Positions 19,185 through 27,913 of a stretch of 64,000 bases of DNA are shown here, piece by piece. Position 1 is the stretch's first letter; each line of letters starts with the position of its first letter. The stretch is from Candidatus Nitronereus thalassa (GTDB taxonomy: Bacteria; Nitrospirota; Nitrospiria; Nitrospirales; UBA8639). Both the position numbers and the translations under genes were made by a program. Under the pieces are notes generated by a model, which saw only the letters and a list, made by a program, of their open reading frames with translations, was not told where the DNA came from and made no database searches. Location of the stretch: the NCBI RefSeq assembly GCF_032191465.1, contig NZ_JAQOUE010000001.1:930001-994000 (forward strand), read 5' to 3'.

Positions 19185-20480
19185 CTATGACCCAATTTGT
19201 TGATGTTCGGTCTTCAGGTTTTGGAGTGGCGTATGACTAGTGTGCTTCAATTCCCACGAGACTGGAGGGCAAAGTTGTCCAACCAAAGCCGCTGCCAGAT
19301 CTTCGTACATTTCGTCACAGGGCTCTATGTCAAGCACTCTTGGATCTGACACATACCTGCCCCGTGAGCCGACTTCATTGGTTATCGCTTTAAAATGAAG
19401 ATTATACGGTCCTGGCCTCAACCATAATGCAGGAATATAAATTTTCACCTGGTACTTTCCTGGAACCATTTCTTCCATTAGTTCTGTATGGTCAATGCGA
19501 TGGTGTAATACAAAATTTCCCTCAGCATCTTTGATAATGCACCACAGTTTAGCCGAATCGATTTTTGTCCAAATATTTAGCGTGACACCAATTTCAAGTG
19601 GTTCCGAGGTTTTAATAGAAAGGCTGGAATTGTCCTTTAAGACAATATTGGAAAATACGATTTTTCCCATTTGGGGAGTCGTTTCCGTCTGTTTGAGGGC
19701 CCCATGATATTCCTTGATCGCGCCAAAGACTTCTCCATCATATTTCACACGCCCATGCTCAAGGAGAATGGCCCGATTACACAATGTCCGAATGGCACTC
19801 ATGTTATGGCTCACAAACAGAACCGTTCGACCCTTTTTACTGACTTCATTCATTTTTCCCAAACATTTCTTTTGGAAATTGGCATCACCCACAGCCAACA
19901 CTTCATCCACAAGCAAAATCTCAGGTTCCAAATGCGCCGCGACGGAAAATGCCAATCTCAGATACATTCCACTGGAATAATGTTTCACAGGGGTATCAAT
20001 AAACTTCCCAACTTCCGCAAAGGCCACGATTTCGTCAAACTTTTGGTAAATTTCGCTTTTCCTCATTCCCAAAATTGCCCCATTCAGAAAAACATTTTCC
20101 CGTCCGGTTAATTCAGGATGAAACCCTGTTCCAACTTCCAAGAGTGAACCAATACGACCATTAATATCAGCATACCCCTCGGTTGGTTCCACAATTCGCG
20201 ATAAAACTTTTAATAAGGTGCTCTTTCCGGCACCATTCGGCCCGATGATTCCGACAACCTCTCCTTTTTGTATACTAATATTGATATTTTCGAGGGCCCA
20301 AAACTCTTCATTTAATTCCGCAGCACCTGTAGATTTCCCACTAACAAGATCCCTCGCCCGCCGAAATGGCGCCACAACAGCTTCAGTGAGGGCTTCTCGA
20401 AAGGTCTGGTACCCTTTTTTCTTTGCCCCAATATGATATTTTTTTCCTAGGTCCTTGACTTGGATAGCAATGTTATTCAT
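19185..20480 (-). CDS. wzt: O-polysaccharide ABC transporter ATP-binding protein with C-terminal sugar-binding domain
   Basis: A 431-residue protein with an ABC ATPase domain: Walker A GPNGAGKST at residues 80-88, ABC signature YSSGMYLRLAFSVA and Walker B EILLVDEVLAVGD. From about residue 280 a beta-rich domain typical of Wzt C-terminal domains follows; these bind the finished polymer and couple its export to the Wzm permease. The insertion between the N-terminus and Walker A (KKKGYQTFREALTE) is the usual Wzt extension. The matching permease is encoded at 25164-26042. About 240 bases without a gene precede it. Confidence 0.92.
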   Translation of the reverse strand: MNNIAIQVKDLGKKYHIGAKKKGYQTFREALTEAVVAPFRRARDLVSGKSTGAAELNEEFWALENINISIQKGEVVGIIGPNGAGKSTLLKVLSRIVEPTEGYADINGRIGSLLEVGTGFHPELTGRENVFLNGAILGMRKSEIYQKFDEIVAFAEVGKFIDTPVKHYSSGMYLRLAFSVAAHLEPEILLVDEVLAVGDANFQKKCLGKMNEVSKKGRTVLFVSHNMSAIRTLCNRAILLEHGRVKYDGEVFGAIKEYHGALKQTETTPQMGKIVFSNIVLKDNSSLSIKTSEPLEIGVTLNIWTKIDSAKLWCIIKDAEGNFVLHHRIDHTELMEEMVPGKYQVKIYIPALWLRPGPYNLHFKAITNEVGSRGRYVSDPRVLDIEPCDEMYEDLAAALVGQLCPPVSWELKHTSHTPLQNLKTEHQQIGS

Positions 20481-20718
20481 GTGGCCGCCTATCGGTAGAT
20501 GTACTGTTCAAATCAACATTTCTCATTCGGTTGGCATGTTCCAATTGTTCCAAGCTCTGTTTATGTCTACTTACTCATTTTAAAATTGTAAAAGATACGC
20601 CCCAAAGCCAGATCTCATGCAATATCATACAGAAGAAGAACACGTCCCTATCAAAAAACCCAATTATTGAAGTAATGTCGCGGAGAAGTTGCGCTATGAA
20701 CGATTCAAGAACCAGTAT

Positions 20719-21900
20719 TTAAATGGGAATCAGTTCGGCTCGAACATTCATCTCATCAAGTTGGGTTTGAATCTCTTCAACATAAATAGGATTCATCACG
20801 ACTACGATATCTGGACGATACCCTTCCAGAAAGGCGGGGGATACGATTTTCTGACCAGTGCCAGCCAAAAATTTTCCATGTTTATAGGGATTAATATCCA
20901 CCACATATTCTATTTCGCGGTGAATTCCCAAAGTCGTAAGAAAGGCCACCCCCTTTGATCCCGACCCCCATAGGGCAACCCGCTTTTCTTCCTTTTTCCA
21001 TTGCTCTAGCTTTTCACTCCAATTTGCAAGTTTTTGCGAAATACCACCTTTAAAGGCTTCAACTAACTGGGTAAGGTTTCCCAAATTCGGTTGTACGATC
21101 GAAGGTTCGGTTTTTCCAACTGGCACGGGACGTGCTTCAATCATTAAATACTGGCCATCATATTCTTTGGCCGTATCCAATACCTCAAATCCATTCTTTA
21201 GAAAGACCGACTCTAAAGAGGCAAGAGAAAAGTACGAGCAATGTTCATAGTAGACATCCCAAAAGGCTTGCTCCTCTAGGATTCGCTCAACATCGGGGAC
21301 TTGGAATAATACGATCGTCTCAAATCTTTCTCCTATGGCTCTTCGAACCATACCGATAAAATCAGAAGTGGGTTGAATATGCTCCAATGTCATTTTGCAG
21401 CAGACAAAATCAGCGGAATAGGACGTATACGCTTCAGAGTAAAAATCTCGAATAAAGTTAACTTGATTGGCAGAAGGTGCGGTATTCCGTTCTGGAATAT
21501 AGCTTGGGTCAAACCCCACGCCTCGATTGCCCCCGAGGTCACACAACATGGTGATGAATTCGCCTTTTCCGCACCCGATCTCAATGACATCCTTGTTTTT
21601 GAGGTTATATTTTTTAATTAGTCTTTCTGCCATCTGTTTGTGAAACTTATTGAAGGTGGGAGAAAAACTTTGAGTCTCTTCATAGTTGGAAGAATATTCA
21701 TGGTGCCGAGGATCAAATGATCCATTTTGTATAAAACCGCAGGCAGGACAAAACTCTAGGCTGATTTCCCCCGTGGGGTAACACAGCGCCGCTTCCCGCG
21801 TCGGCATTAACAGACAGCTATGCACAGGAACATTTTTTATCGAATACAATTCCGCAAGCCCCGTGGAATGACAATTATGACAACGATTCGATTCATGCAT
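20719..21900 (-). CDS. SAM-dependent methyltransferase with N-terminal zinc motif (C-methyltransferase type)
   Basis: A 393-residue protein. N-terminal zinc-binding Cys pairs (CHNC at about residue 7 and CPAC at about 52) are followed by a class I methyltransferase core with VIEIGCGKGEFI (SAM site) and a C-terminal Rossmann-like domain starting near VALWGSGSKGVAFL. This three-part layout is known from sugar C-methyltransferases acting on NDP-deoxy-keto sugars, such as TylC3. The ATG at 21900 is well placed before the first Cys pair. A related but distinct gene lies just upstream. Likely role is branching or methylation of a nucleotide sugar; the product is unknown. Confidence 0.85.
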   Translation of the reverse strand: MHESNRCHNCHSTGLAELYSIKNVPVHSCLLMPTREAALCYPTGEISLEFCPACGFIQNGSFDPRHHEYSSNYEETQSFSPTFNKFHKQMAERLIKKYNLKNKDVIEIGCGKGEFITMLCDLGGNRGVGFDPSYIPERNTAPSANQVNFIRDFYSEAYTSYSADFVCCKMTLEHIQPTSDFIGMVRRAIGERFETIVLFQVPDVERILEEQAFWDVYYEHCSYFSLASLESVFLKNGFEVLDTAKEYDGQYLMIEARPVPVGKTEPSIVQPNLGNLTQLVEAFKGGISQKLANWSEKLEQWKKEEKRVALWGSGSKGVAFLTTLGIHREIEYVVDINPYKHGKFLAGTGQKIVSPAFLEGYRPDIVVVMNPIYVEEIQTQLDEMNVRAELIPI

Positions 21901-21987
21901 GAAAAAACCAACGCCTCCTTATATTTTTCCCATGTGCATATAGTAAAACCCGCGACCAAGTTTTTGACGTCCCATCCGCCTGTGAGG

Positions 21988-23217
21988 CTACAACACCCCA
22001 ACCTGAGGAATCGGAACGATAAATTTTCCACCCTTACTGCGATACACTTCTTGTTGCTTCACGATTTCATCTTTAAAGTTCCAAGGAAGAATTAATACAT
22101 AATCCGGCATTTCCTCCACCAATGTGACTGGGGGAAGGATGGGCAAATGATTTCCGCCCATAAACCGTCCTTGTTTGTAGGGATTTAAATCTACGACATA
22201 CTCCACATGAGTTTTATCAATACCGCAATAACTCATTAATGTCGTTCCCTTGGCTGCAGCTCCGTATGCGGCCACTTTCTTGCCATTTTTCTTGAGTTCA
22301 CCCAACAATTCCATCAAGGAGGTTTTAATCTTTTGAACATTTTCGGCAAAGTTCTGATAATAGGCCATCCGATGCATCCCGCGGGATTTTTCTTCGAGAA
22401 GCATTCCCTTCACGTTTTCGGTTTGAGCTTCTTGCTTTTCCACAAACAACCGGAGGGACCCTCCATGAATGGCCAGTCGCTTAACATCATTGAGGTATAA
22501 CGAATGCCTTCGAAATAATCTGTCTAACGCGGTCATCGTGAAGTAACACAGGTGTTGATGATAGATAGTGTCAAATTCACAGTGATCAATCAGATCTCCT
22601 AAATACGGCACTTCGATGACCGCCACGCCATCTTCCTTCAACAACATCCCGATCCCACTGACAAACCCATTCAAATCTGGCACATGGGCCAGCACATTAT
22701 TCGCGAGAATCACATCAGCCTGCTGTTTTTCTCCGTGTAATTGAGTCGCAAGTTCTTTACTGAAAAATGCATGACGAGTTTGCACACCAGACTTTCTGGC
22801 GACTTCCACTGGTCCCTTGGCCGGATCAATTCCAAGAACGGGAATCTTCTCATCAAGGAAATTTTTCAACATGTACCCATCGTTACTCGCCAGTTCAATC
22901 ACCAAACTATTTTCATTTAATTTTCTCGACGAAATAATGGCCTTAGCACTCTCGGCAAAATGTTGGAGCAACGACTGTGAAACCGAGGAGAAATACGGGT
23001 AGTCTCCTCCAAATAGAATTTCAGGGGGAACAGATACTGTAATTTGCACCAAGGTACAAAAGGAACAGAAGACGAGGTCCAAGGGCGCGGTATATTCCAA
23101 TTCCAAAAGTTGATCCTTGGTAAGAAGACCATCAGCTAATGGGGTCGTCCCCAATGACAAAATAAGTTCTAGCTTAGTATGTCCGCATGATCTGCATTTT
23201 AATCGTTCCATGCTCAT
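21988..23217 (-). CDS. SAM-dependent methyltransferase with N-terminal zinc motif (second copy)
   Basis: A 409-residue protein with the same three-part layout as its downstream neighbour: zinc motif CRSC at the N-terminus with CSFC about 40 residues later, a methyltransferase core with [12 protein letters not shown], and a C-terminal domain with [14 protein letters not shown]. The core matches NDP-hexose C-methyltransferases closely. The ATG at 23217 overlaps the TGA of the upstream SDR gene (ATGA) and is preferred to the longer ORF beginning at 23265. The two paralogues in tandem suggest two separately methylated or acylated carbons, or two different sugars. Confidence 0.87.
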   Translation of the reverse strand: MSMERLKCRSCGHTKLELILSLGTTPLADGLLTKDQLLELEYTAPLDLVFCSFCTLVQITVSVPPEILFGGDYPYFSSVSQSLLQHFAESAKAIISSRKLNENSLVIELASNDGYMLKNFLDEKIPVLGIDPAKGPVEVARKSGVQTRHAFFSKELATQLHGEKQQADVILANNVLAHVPDLNGFVSGIGMLLKEDGVAVIEVPYLGDLIDHCEFDTIYHQHLCYFTMTALDRLFRRHSLYLNDVKRLAIHGGSLRLFVEKQEAQTENVKGMLLEEKSRGMHRMAYYQNFAENVQKIKTSLMELLGELKKNGKKVAAYGAAAKGTTLMSYCGIDKTHVEYVVDLNPYKQGRFMGGNHLPILPPVTLVEEMPDYVLILPWNFKDEIVKQQEVYRSKGGKFIVPIPQVGVL

Positions 23218-24278
23218 GCACAGGCCCTTTCCTGATGATCCGATATGGCCTGAACCTTGTTCCATCGAAGTGTTCGGTCAAGCCGTCCCGATTCAATTAA
23301 ATCTTTGATGTGGTCAATACGCTTGTAGCGAATCCCCTCAAACTCCTCGAGTCGTAATCCGGTTTCTTTGTAGGCATCATATAATTCCTTTGCCCCTTTG
23401 GCAGCGGTCCATTGAGGAGCAAATTCGGCCACCATCCCTAGAATTTTTTGGCAATCCACCCGATAGCATCGTTTATCCGGACCCGCATCTTTGGCATATT
23501 CAATATGGCACCCAGGCACGGTGGCTTTCACCATATCCGCTAGCTCTCGCACACGATAATTTTCCTTTGTATCTCCAACATTAAAGGCTTGGTTGTGAAC
23601 AGATTCCCGAGGGGCATGCAACACCGCGATAAAGGCCTGGGCGACATCCTCGACATGAACAATTGGTCGCCAAGGGCTTCCATCACTTTTGATAAATACC
23701 CGGCCGCTGGTAAAGGCCCAGGCCACCAAATTGTTTAAGACGAGATCAAAGCGAAGACGCGGGGATACTCCATATACAGTAGCATTCCGAAGGAAGACCG
23801 GACTAAACGTTGGACCGGCCATCGGCGAAACATCTTGCTCCACCATCACCTTGGAGCGTCCATACGGAGTCACGGGATTAAAGGCTGAATTTTCGGTTAA
23901 CAGGTCCTCCCCTCCAGCCCCGTAATTACTACACGACGAGGAGAAGATGAACCGCGACACACCCGCTTCCTTGGCCAATTTGGCCAACTTCACGGAAGCT
24001 TGGTAATTGATGGCATACGTGAGGTTGGGGTCAAGATCTCCCAGAGGATCATTGGAAAGGCCAGCGAGGTGAATGATAGCATCTACACCTTTGACGTCTT
24101 CTGATGTCACATCACGGATATCTTTCTTAATCCATGGAATTTCCTGAACTTCGGTCCCAAACGTACAATCCGCAAACAAATCACTGTCTAGCCCCTTCAC
24201 GTCATAGCCAAGAGCCACAAGTTTAGGAACCAACACCGTCCCGATATAGCCCTTATGCCCAGTCACTAACACTTTCAT
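23214..24278 (-). CDS. NAD-dependent epimerase/dehydratase (extended SDR)
   Basis: A 354-residue extended short-chain dehydrogenase. The N-terminal NAD motif is [26 protein letters not shown] follows, and the active-site Ser and Tyr-x3-Lys are in the [10 protein letters not shown] and [11 protein letters not shown] segments. It resembles sugar-nucleotide epimerases/reductases rather than RfbG-type CDP-glucose 4,6-dehydratase, which normally begins near a GKRVFVTGHTGFKG motif. The start is three bases after the rfbF stop. Acting on a CDP- or other NDP-sugar intermediate in the same pathway as RfbF is likely. Confidence 0.88.
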   Translation of the reverse strand: MKVLVTGHKGYIGTVLVPKLVALGYDVKGLDSDLFADCTFGTEVQEIPWIKKDIRDVTSEDVKGVDAIIHLAGLSNDPLGDLDPNLTYAINYQASVKLAKLAKEAGVSRFIFSSSCSNYGAGGEDLLTENSAFNPVTPYGRSKVMVEQDVSPMAGPTFSPVFLRNATVYGVSPRLRFDLVLNNLVAWAFTSGRVFIKSDGSPWRPIVHVEDVAQAFIAVLHAPRESVHNQAFNVGDTKENYRVRELADMVKATVPGCHIEYAKDAGPDKRCYRVDCQKILGMVAEFAPQWTAAKGAKELYDAYKETGLRLEEFEGIRYKRIDHIKDLIESGRLDRTLRWNKVQAISDHQERACA

Positions 24279-24281
24279 GTT

Positions 24282-25052
24282 CTACCTCCACACCTTCCAT
24301 GGGGCCTGTTGTTTTTTCCAAAGACCGTCTAAATACCTTTTGTCCCGCAACGTATCCATACATTGCCAAAAATCGTGGTGCCGATAGGCCATGAGTTGAT
24401 GTTCTTTCGCCAAACGTTCCAGAGGTTCTTTTTCCCACTGGGTATCATCGCCTTCAATATAATCAAACACCTCGGGTTCAAGCACAAAATACGCCCCGTT
24501 AATCCACCCCTCCCCAAGCTGGGGCTTCTCTGAAAACTCCAATACCTGGTCTCCATCAAGTTCAAGTTTTCCAAACCGCGCTGGAGGACGCACCGCAGTA
24601 ACTGTGGCCAATCGCCCATGGGACTTGTGGAATTTCAGCAACTGATGAAGATCAACCGTTCCTACCCCATCACCCCAAGTCAGCATGAACGTTTCATTTT
24701 CCATAAAAGGTTTCAGTTGTTTAATACGACCTCCGGTGTTCGTCTGTTGACCGGTATCGACTAAATCAATTGTCCAATCTTCCTTCTCCCCTTCATGCAT
24801 CTTGACGGACCCATTGTGTAAATTGACGGTTAGATTACAGGCCAAAGGTGAGTAATCAATCATATAGCGCTTAATACAGTCCCCTTTGTAACCAAGAGCC
24901 ACGACAAAGTCGTTGAACCCAAAATGTGAATAATATTTCATGATGTGCCAAAGAATGGGCCGTCCTCCGATTTCGACCATCGGCTTGGGTCTGGCCTCGG
25001 TTTCTTCCATTAAACGAGTACCAGTCCCTCCAGCAAGAATGCCAACTTTCAT
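24282..25052 (-). CDS. rfbF: Glucose-1-phosphate cytidylyltransferase
   Basis: A 256-residue nucleotidyltransferase that makes CDP-glucose from CTP and glucose-1-phosphate. The N-terminal LAGGTGTRL motif, EARPKPMVEIGG, FVVALGYKGD and VDTGQQTNTGGRI segments are characteristic of RfbF, and the length equals that of known RfbF proteins. Start at the ATG at 25052. It heads the sugar-nucleotide part of the operon, followed by the SDR and two methyltransferases. The usual partner CDP-glucose 4,6-dehydratase (RfbG) was not found in the window. Confidence 0.94.
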   Translation of the reverse strand: MKVGILAGGTGTRLMEETEARPKPMVEIGGRPILWHIMKYYSHFGFNDFVVALGYKGDCIKRYMIDYSPLACNLTVNLHNGSVKMHEGEKEDWTIDLVDTGQQTNTGGRIKQLKPFMENETFMLTWGDGVGTVDLHQLLKFHKSHGRLATVTAVRPPARFGKLELDGDQVLEFSEKPQLGEGWINGAYFVLEPEVFDYIEGDDTQWEKEPLERLAKEHQLMAYRHHDFWQCMDTLRDKRYLDGLWKKQQAPWKVWR

Positions 25053-25163
25053 AATTTACTCTCCATGGTATCGAACTAAATAAACGTCTGGTTTTCAATC
25101 ACTTTGCTTAATCAGCTTTGACTAAAATACATGGCCCTTTTGCCATAACCTGAATGATATGGC

Positions 25164-26042
25164 CTAAACCACATCGGCAAATGTTCTTTCCATTCGCCGA
25201 AAATAAAAGGCACCACCAACCAAGATTATAAGAGCCGCCATAAACGATGCGGCAATCATCGGCCCTGGAGCCGTATTGGTTCCCAATAGAGCCCATCGAA
25301 ATCCTTCAACCACACCAACCATTGGATTGAGGGCATATAGAGTTCGCCATGGCTCCGAGAGAAGACTACTGGGATACGCAATCGGCGTGGCGAACAACCA
25401 AAATTGGGTAATAAATGGAACGGTATAACGAATATCCCTGAATTGAACATTCATAGCCGAAAACCAGAGTCCGACTCCCAATGAAGTCATGAACGCCAAA
25501 ATTAAAAGAAACGGGAGCCAGATGATATTGGCGGTGGGAATAATCCCATAAAATAGCACCATTCCCACGAGAACTAGAAAGGCGAGAGTAAAATCTATGA
25601 CGCCGGACACTACACTAGAAATTGGGATCACTAATCTAGGGAAATATATTTTTTTGATTAAATTCGAACTCCCAATCAAACTGTTTGAAGATTGCACTAA
25701 GCCATTGGCAAAAAATGTCCATGGCACTAATGCCGCATAGGCAAAAATAGGATAAGGGATTCCGTCTGAAGGCATTTTGGCCAATTTGCCAAAAAATAAG
25801 CTGAAGACCACCATGGTAAAAAATGGTTGGATAATAGCCCAGGAGGCACCCAACACAGTTTGCTTGTAACGTACTTTGATATCTCGCCAGGTTAAAAAAT
25901 AGAGCAACTCTCTATATTCCCACAGCTCCCCAAGTCGGAGATTCACCCAGCCTTTTGATGGCTGGATTCGAAATGCTTCAGGAGAACTCAACTCCCCTGA
26001 AGGTACCACTGGCATTAATGTTTCTGTGCCTTGTTGATTCAT
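25164..26042 (-). CDS. wzm: O-polysaccharide/teichoic-type ABC transporter permease
   Basis: A 292-residue ABC-2 permease with six predicted membrane segments after a cytoplasmic N-terminus of about 50 residues. The conserved segments LLYFLTWRDIKVRYKQTVLG and ASWAIIQPF are typical of Wzm/KpsM/TagG permeases, and the segment AIVYP-like FATPIAYPSSLL is in the right place near the fourth helix. It pairs with the Wzt-type ATPase at 19185-20480 to move lipid-linked polymer across the inner membrane. It is the first gene after the long leader that follows the NusG-like gene. Confidence 0.9.
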   Translation of the reverse strand: MNQQGTETLMPVVPSGELSSPEAFRIQPSKGWVNLRLGELWEYRELLYFLTWRDIKVRYKQTVLGASWAIIQPFFTMVVFSLFFGKLAKMPSDGIPYPIFAYAALVPWTFFANGLVQSSNSLIGSSNLIKKIYFPRLVIPISSVVSGVIDFTLAFLVLVGMVLFYGIIPTANIIWLPFLLILAFMTSLGVGLWFSAMNVQFRDIRYTVPFITQFWLFATPIAYPSSLLSEPWRTLYALNPMVGVVEGFRWALLGTNTAPGPMIAASFMAALIILVGGAFYFRRMERTFADVV

Positions 26043-27043
26043 ATAATTTCCATGTTCAGATTTTTCCGTTTAGGAAGCTAGTAAAATGAGGGCCAAATGA
26101 TTCACAACTTCTTGGACGAAATTTACAGATCACCGATCCCTACCCACAATACGACAACATCCGTACTCGTTCTTATCAAAATTACTTCCAAGCGATCTTG
26201 CCAAAAAGCACCCTTGAAGAAAGTCAGAAATTTTTGGATCATCAAAAAAGTTCAAACGGCAAAATCGTTCGAAACAGCTAACCCTTCAAATCAAAAATTA
26301 ATAGGACGGTTTCCTACTTTCCTGATGCACTCCCCCCCCTGTCGTCACAGTCAAATTCTTTTGTCGGATTCCTCCTCACAGCATTCGAAGAAGCCGGCAT
26401 ACTGTTGGTAGGGACAGGGCTTGAAACGCACCTACCCAAAAGTGAATTTTCAATTGTTTTAGATTCTGGGGTAGATTAACGTGAATGAATCAGAGAGAAA
26501 GGAAAAACACGGAATTTAAGAAATGAGAAAAACACGGGCTGCCGCCATTTACAGACATTGTCTGATCAAAATTAACGGAACAACCAATAGCTTCTTGCAA
26601 CAATTTCCTGCATCCTGCAGCTTTCTTTTTGTGAAAGTATTTTTGTAAGAAAATTAAAAAAAACAGCTATTCTTGATAATATTTTCAGGTCTAACTATCT
26701 ATAAAATAAAGGATATACCAGGTACTGAGGAGCCACAATTAGGACTTCCCCTTAGCCCTAAAGAGGGGGTGAACCCGAGTTGTGTCAAGAAGATTTTTCC
26801 ATCAGGTTTTTTACAAGGCTTCTTGTTTTTAAGTTATTCATAAAGAACCCTTATTTTCTCAAAAAAACCAAAACCAGGACTATTTTGTTTTTAATACTCA
26901 CACCTCCTTCAAGCATTCGACGTGACATCCAACCCAAATAACTTCAATAAGGAAGTGGGGTCAGCCCTAGATCCTAAATAATGATCCACGTTGCGACGTA
27001 AGTTGGGTTAAGCAAGAATTCCTCTTCCTGCTGACTGAAGACA
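26043..27043. other. Gene-free leader region between antiterminator and export operon
   Basis: About 1 kb with no convincing gene. It lies between the stop of the NusG/RfaH-like gene and the ATG of the ABC permease, both on the minus strand. It is A+T-rich and holds one imperfect palindrome with CCCC and GGGG arms (26737-26770). The only sizeable frame (26097-26411, plus strand) has no recognisable features. The position fits a long untranslated leader where a specialised antiterminator could load; a classical ops/JUMPstart sequence was not seen. Confidence 0.5.
26737..26770. repeat. Palindromic CCCC/GGGG element, copy 1
   Basis: On the plus strand AATTAGGACTTCCCC is followed seven bases later by an AAGAGGGGG arm. 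The first 10 bases and both G/C arms are shared with the element at 32835-32864. It lies in the leader of the export operon, downstream of the NusG-like gene. It may be an operator, a weak terminator hairpin or a small dispersed repeat. Confidence 0.4.
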
Positions 27044-27544
27044 CTAAATATTAGCCACATGTGTTATTAAATCACGCTCCACAATAAGTCGGGCATTATA
27101 GGACACGCTTTTCAATAAGAGGGCCACGCGTTGAGTTCCGGTCAATTCCCTTTCAAACACTGCTAATAATCCTTTAAATGGGCCCTCTTGAATCTGAACG
27201 GTTTCCCCAGGACTAAAGGAGTAAGAGTCCAAGCTCACGAATCCATCCTCCATTCTGGATCGAATTCCTTGAATGATGGAATCATCAACTTTGGCGGGGG
27301 TTGATCCAAACATGACCACATCCGCTACCCCATGAGCATATGTAACCTTGCGATAATCCCGACCCAAATCAAATTTTGAAAATAAGTAGCCTGGAAATAG
27401 CGGGGCTATGACCGTTTGTTTTTTTCCACGGCGGGCCTTGGTCTGTTTAATCTGTGGACAAAAAGATTCGATATCCCAACGGTGAAGATTCGCTTCCGCT
27501 AGGAATTCCTGACGAATTTTGCTCCGTATGAGATACCAATCCAC
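27044..27544 (-). CDS. NusG/RfaH-like transcription antiterminator
   Basis: A 166-residue protein with the NusG N-terminal domain (WYLIRSKIRQEFLAEANL, then IAPLFPGYLFSKFDL) and a C-terminal KOW segment (FSPGETVQIQEGPFKGLLAVF). Operon-specific NusG paralogues of this size (RfaH, UpxY, LoaP) bind RNA polymerase at a leader element and stop early termination in long polysaccharide operons. The ribosome site GAGGAG lies six bases before a GTG at 27544, preferred here over the TTG at 27547. It sits immediately upstream of the leader and about 26 kb of co-oriented genes. Specificity for this operon is inferred from position. Confidence 0.88.
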   Translation of the reverse strand: MDWYLIRSKIRQEFLAEANLHRWDIESFCPQIKQTKARRGKKQTVIAPLFPGYLFSKFDLGRDYRKVTYAHGVADVVMFGSTPAKVDDSIIQGIRSRMEDGFVSLDSYSFSPGETVQIQEGPFKGLLAVFERELTGTQRVALLLKSVSYNARLIVERDLITHVANI

Positions 27545-27913
27545 CAATTACTCCTCAGTCGAAATTTTTTCATTGTGTTTGTCTCTAAGGCCACCTTAAG
27601 ATACGTCACGATTCCATACAATACGGCCTTCAACGTATTGCCACCTGCCTCGCGCACGTAGACCTCACAACAATGAAAAAATACGTACGAAGTCATTTAA
27701 CGAGAAAAATATTTTTATGAAAATGCAGGATCCACGCCCTGATCAAGGAAACAATCAAAGCAAACAGATTTTGGGAACTCTTTTTGAAAGTATGCTGCGG
27801 GCAATGGCTTGAAGAAACCGTGAATAAAAAATTCCTTCAGAACCTATCGAGGTGATGAAAAGCGCCTGAACAACCACTAGGGAATTTGATCGAAATTTTC
27901 ATCTATAACATAA
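27545..27913. other. Intergenic region upstream of the NusG-like gene
   Basis: About 370 bases between the Wzc-like gene stop and the NusG-like start, on the same strand. No gene is supported here; a 65-codon frame overlapping the NusG start has no family features. It may hold a promoter that allows the antiterminator gene to be expressed apart from the export-machinery genes. Confidence 0.4.

Noticed and set aside
26097-26411. 104-codon plus-strand frame in the long leader.
   Set aside because: Opposite strand to the operon, no ribosome site and low-complexity Ser/Lys-rich content.
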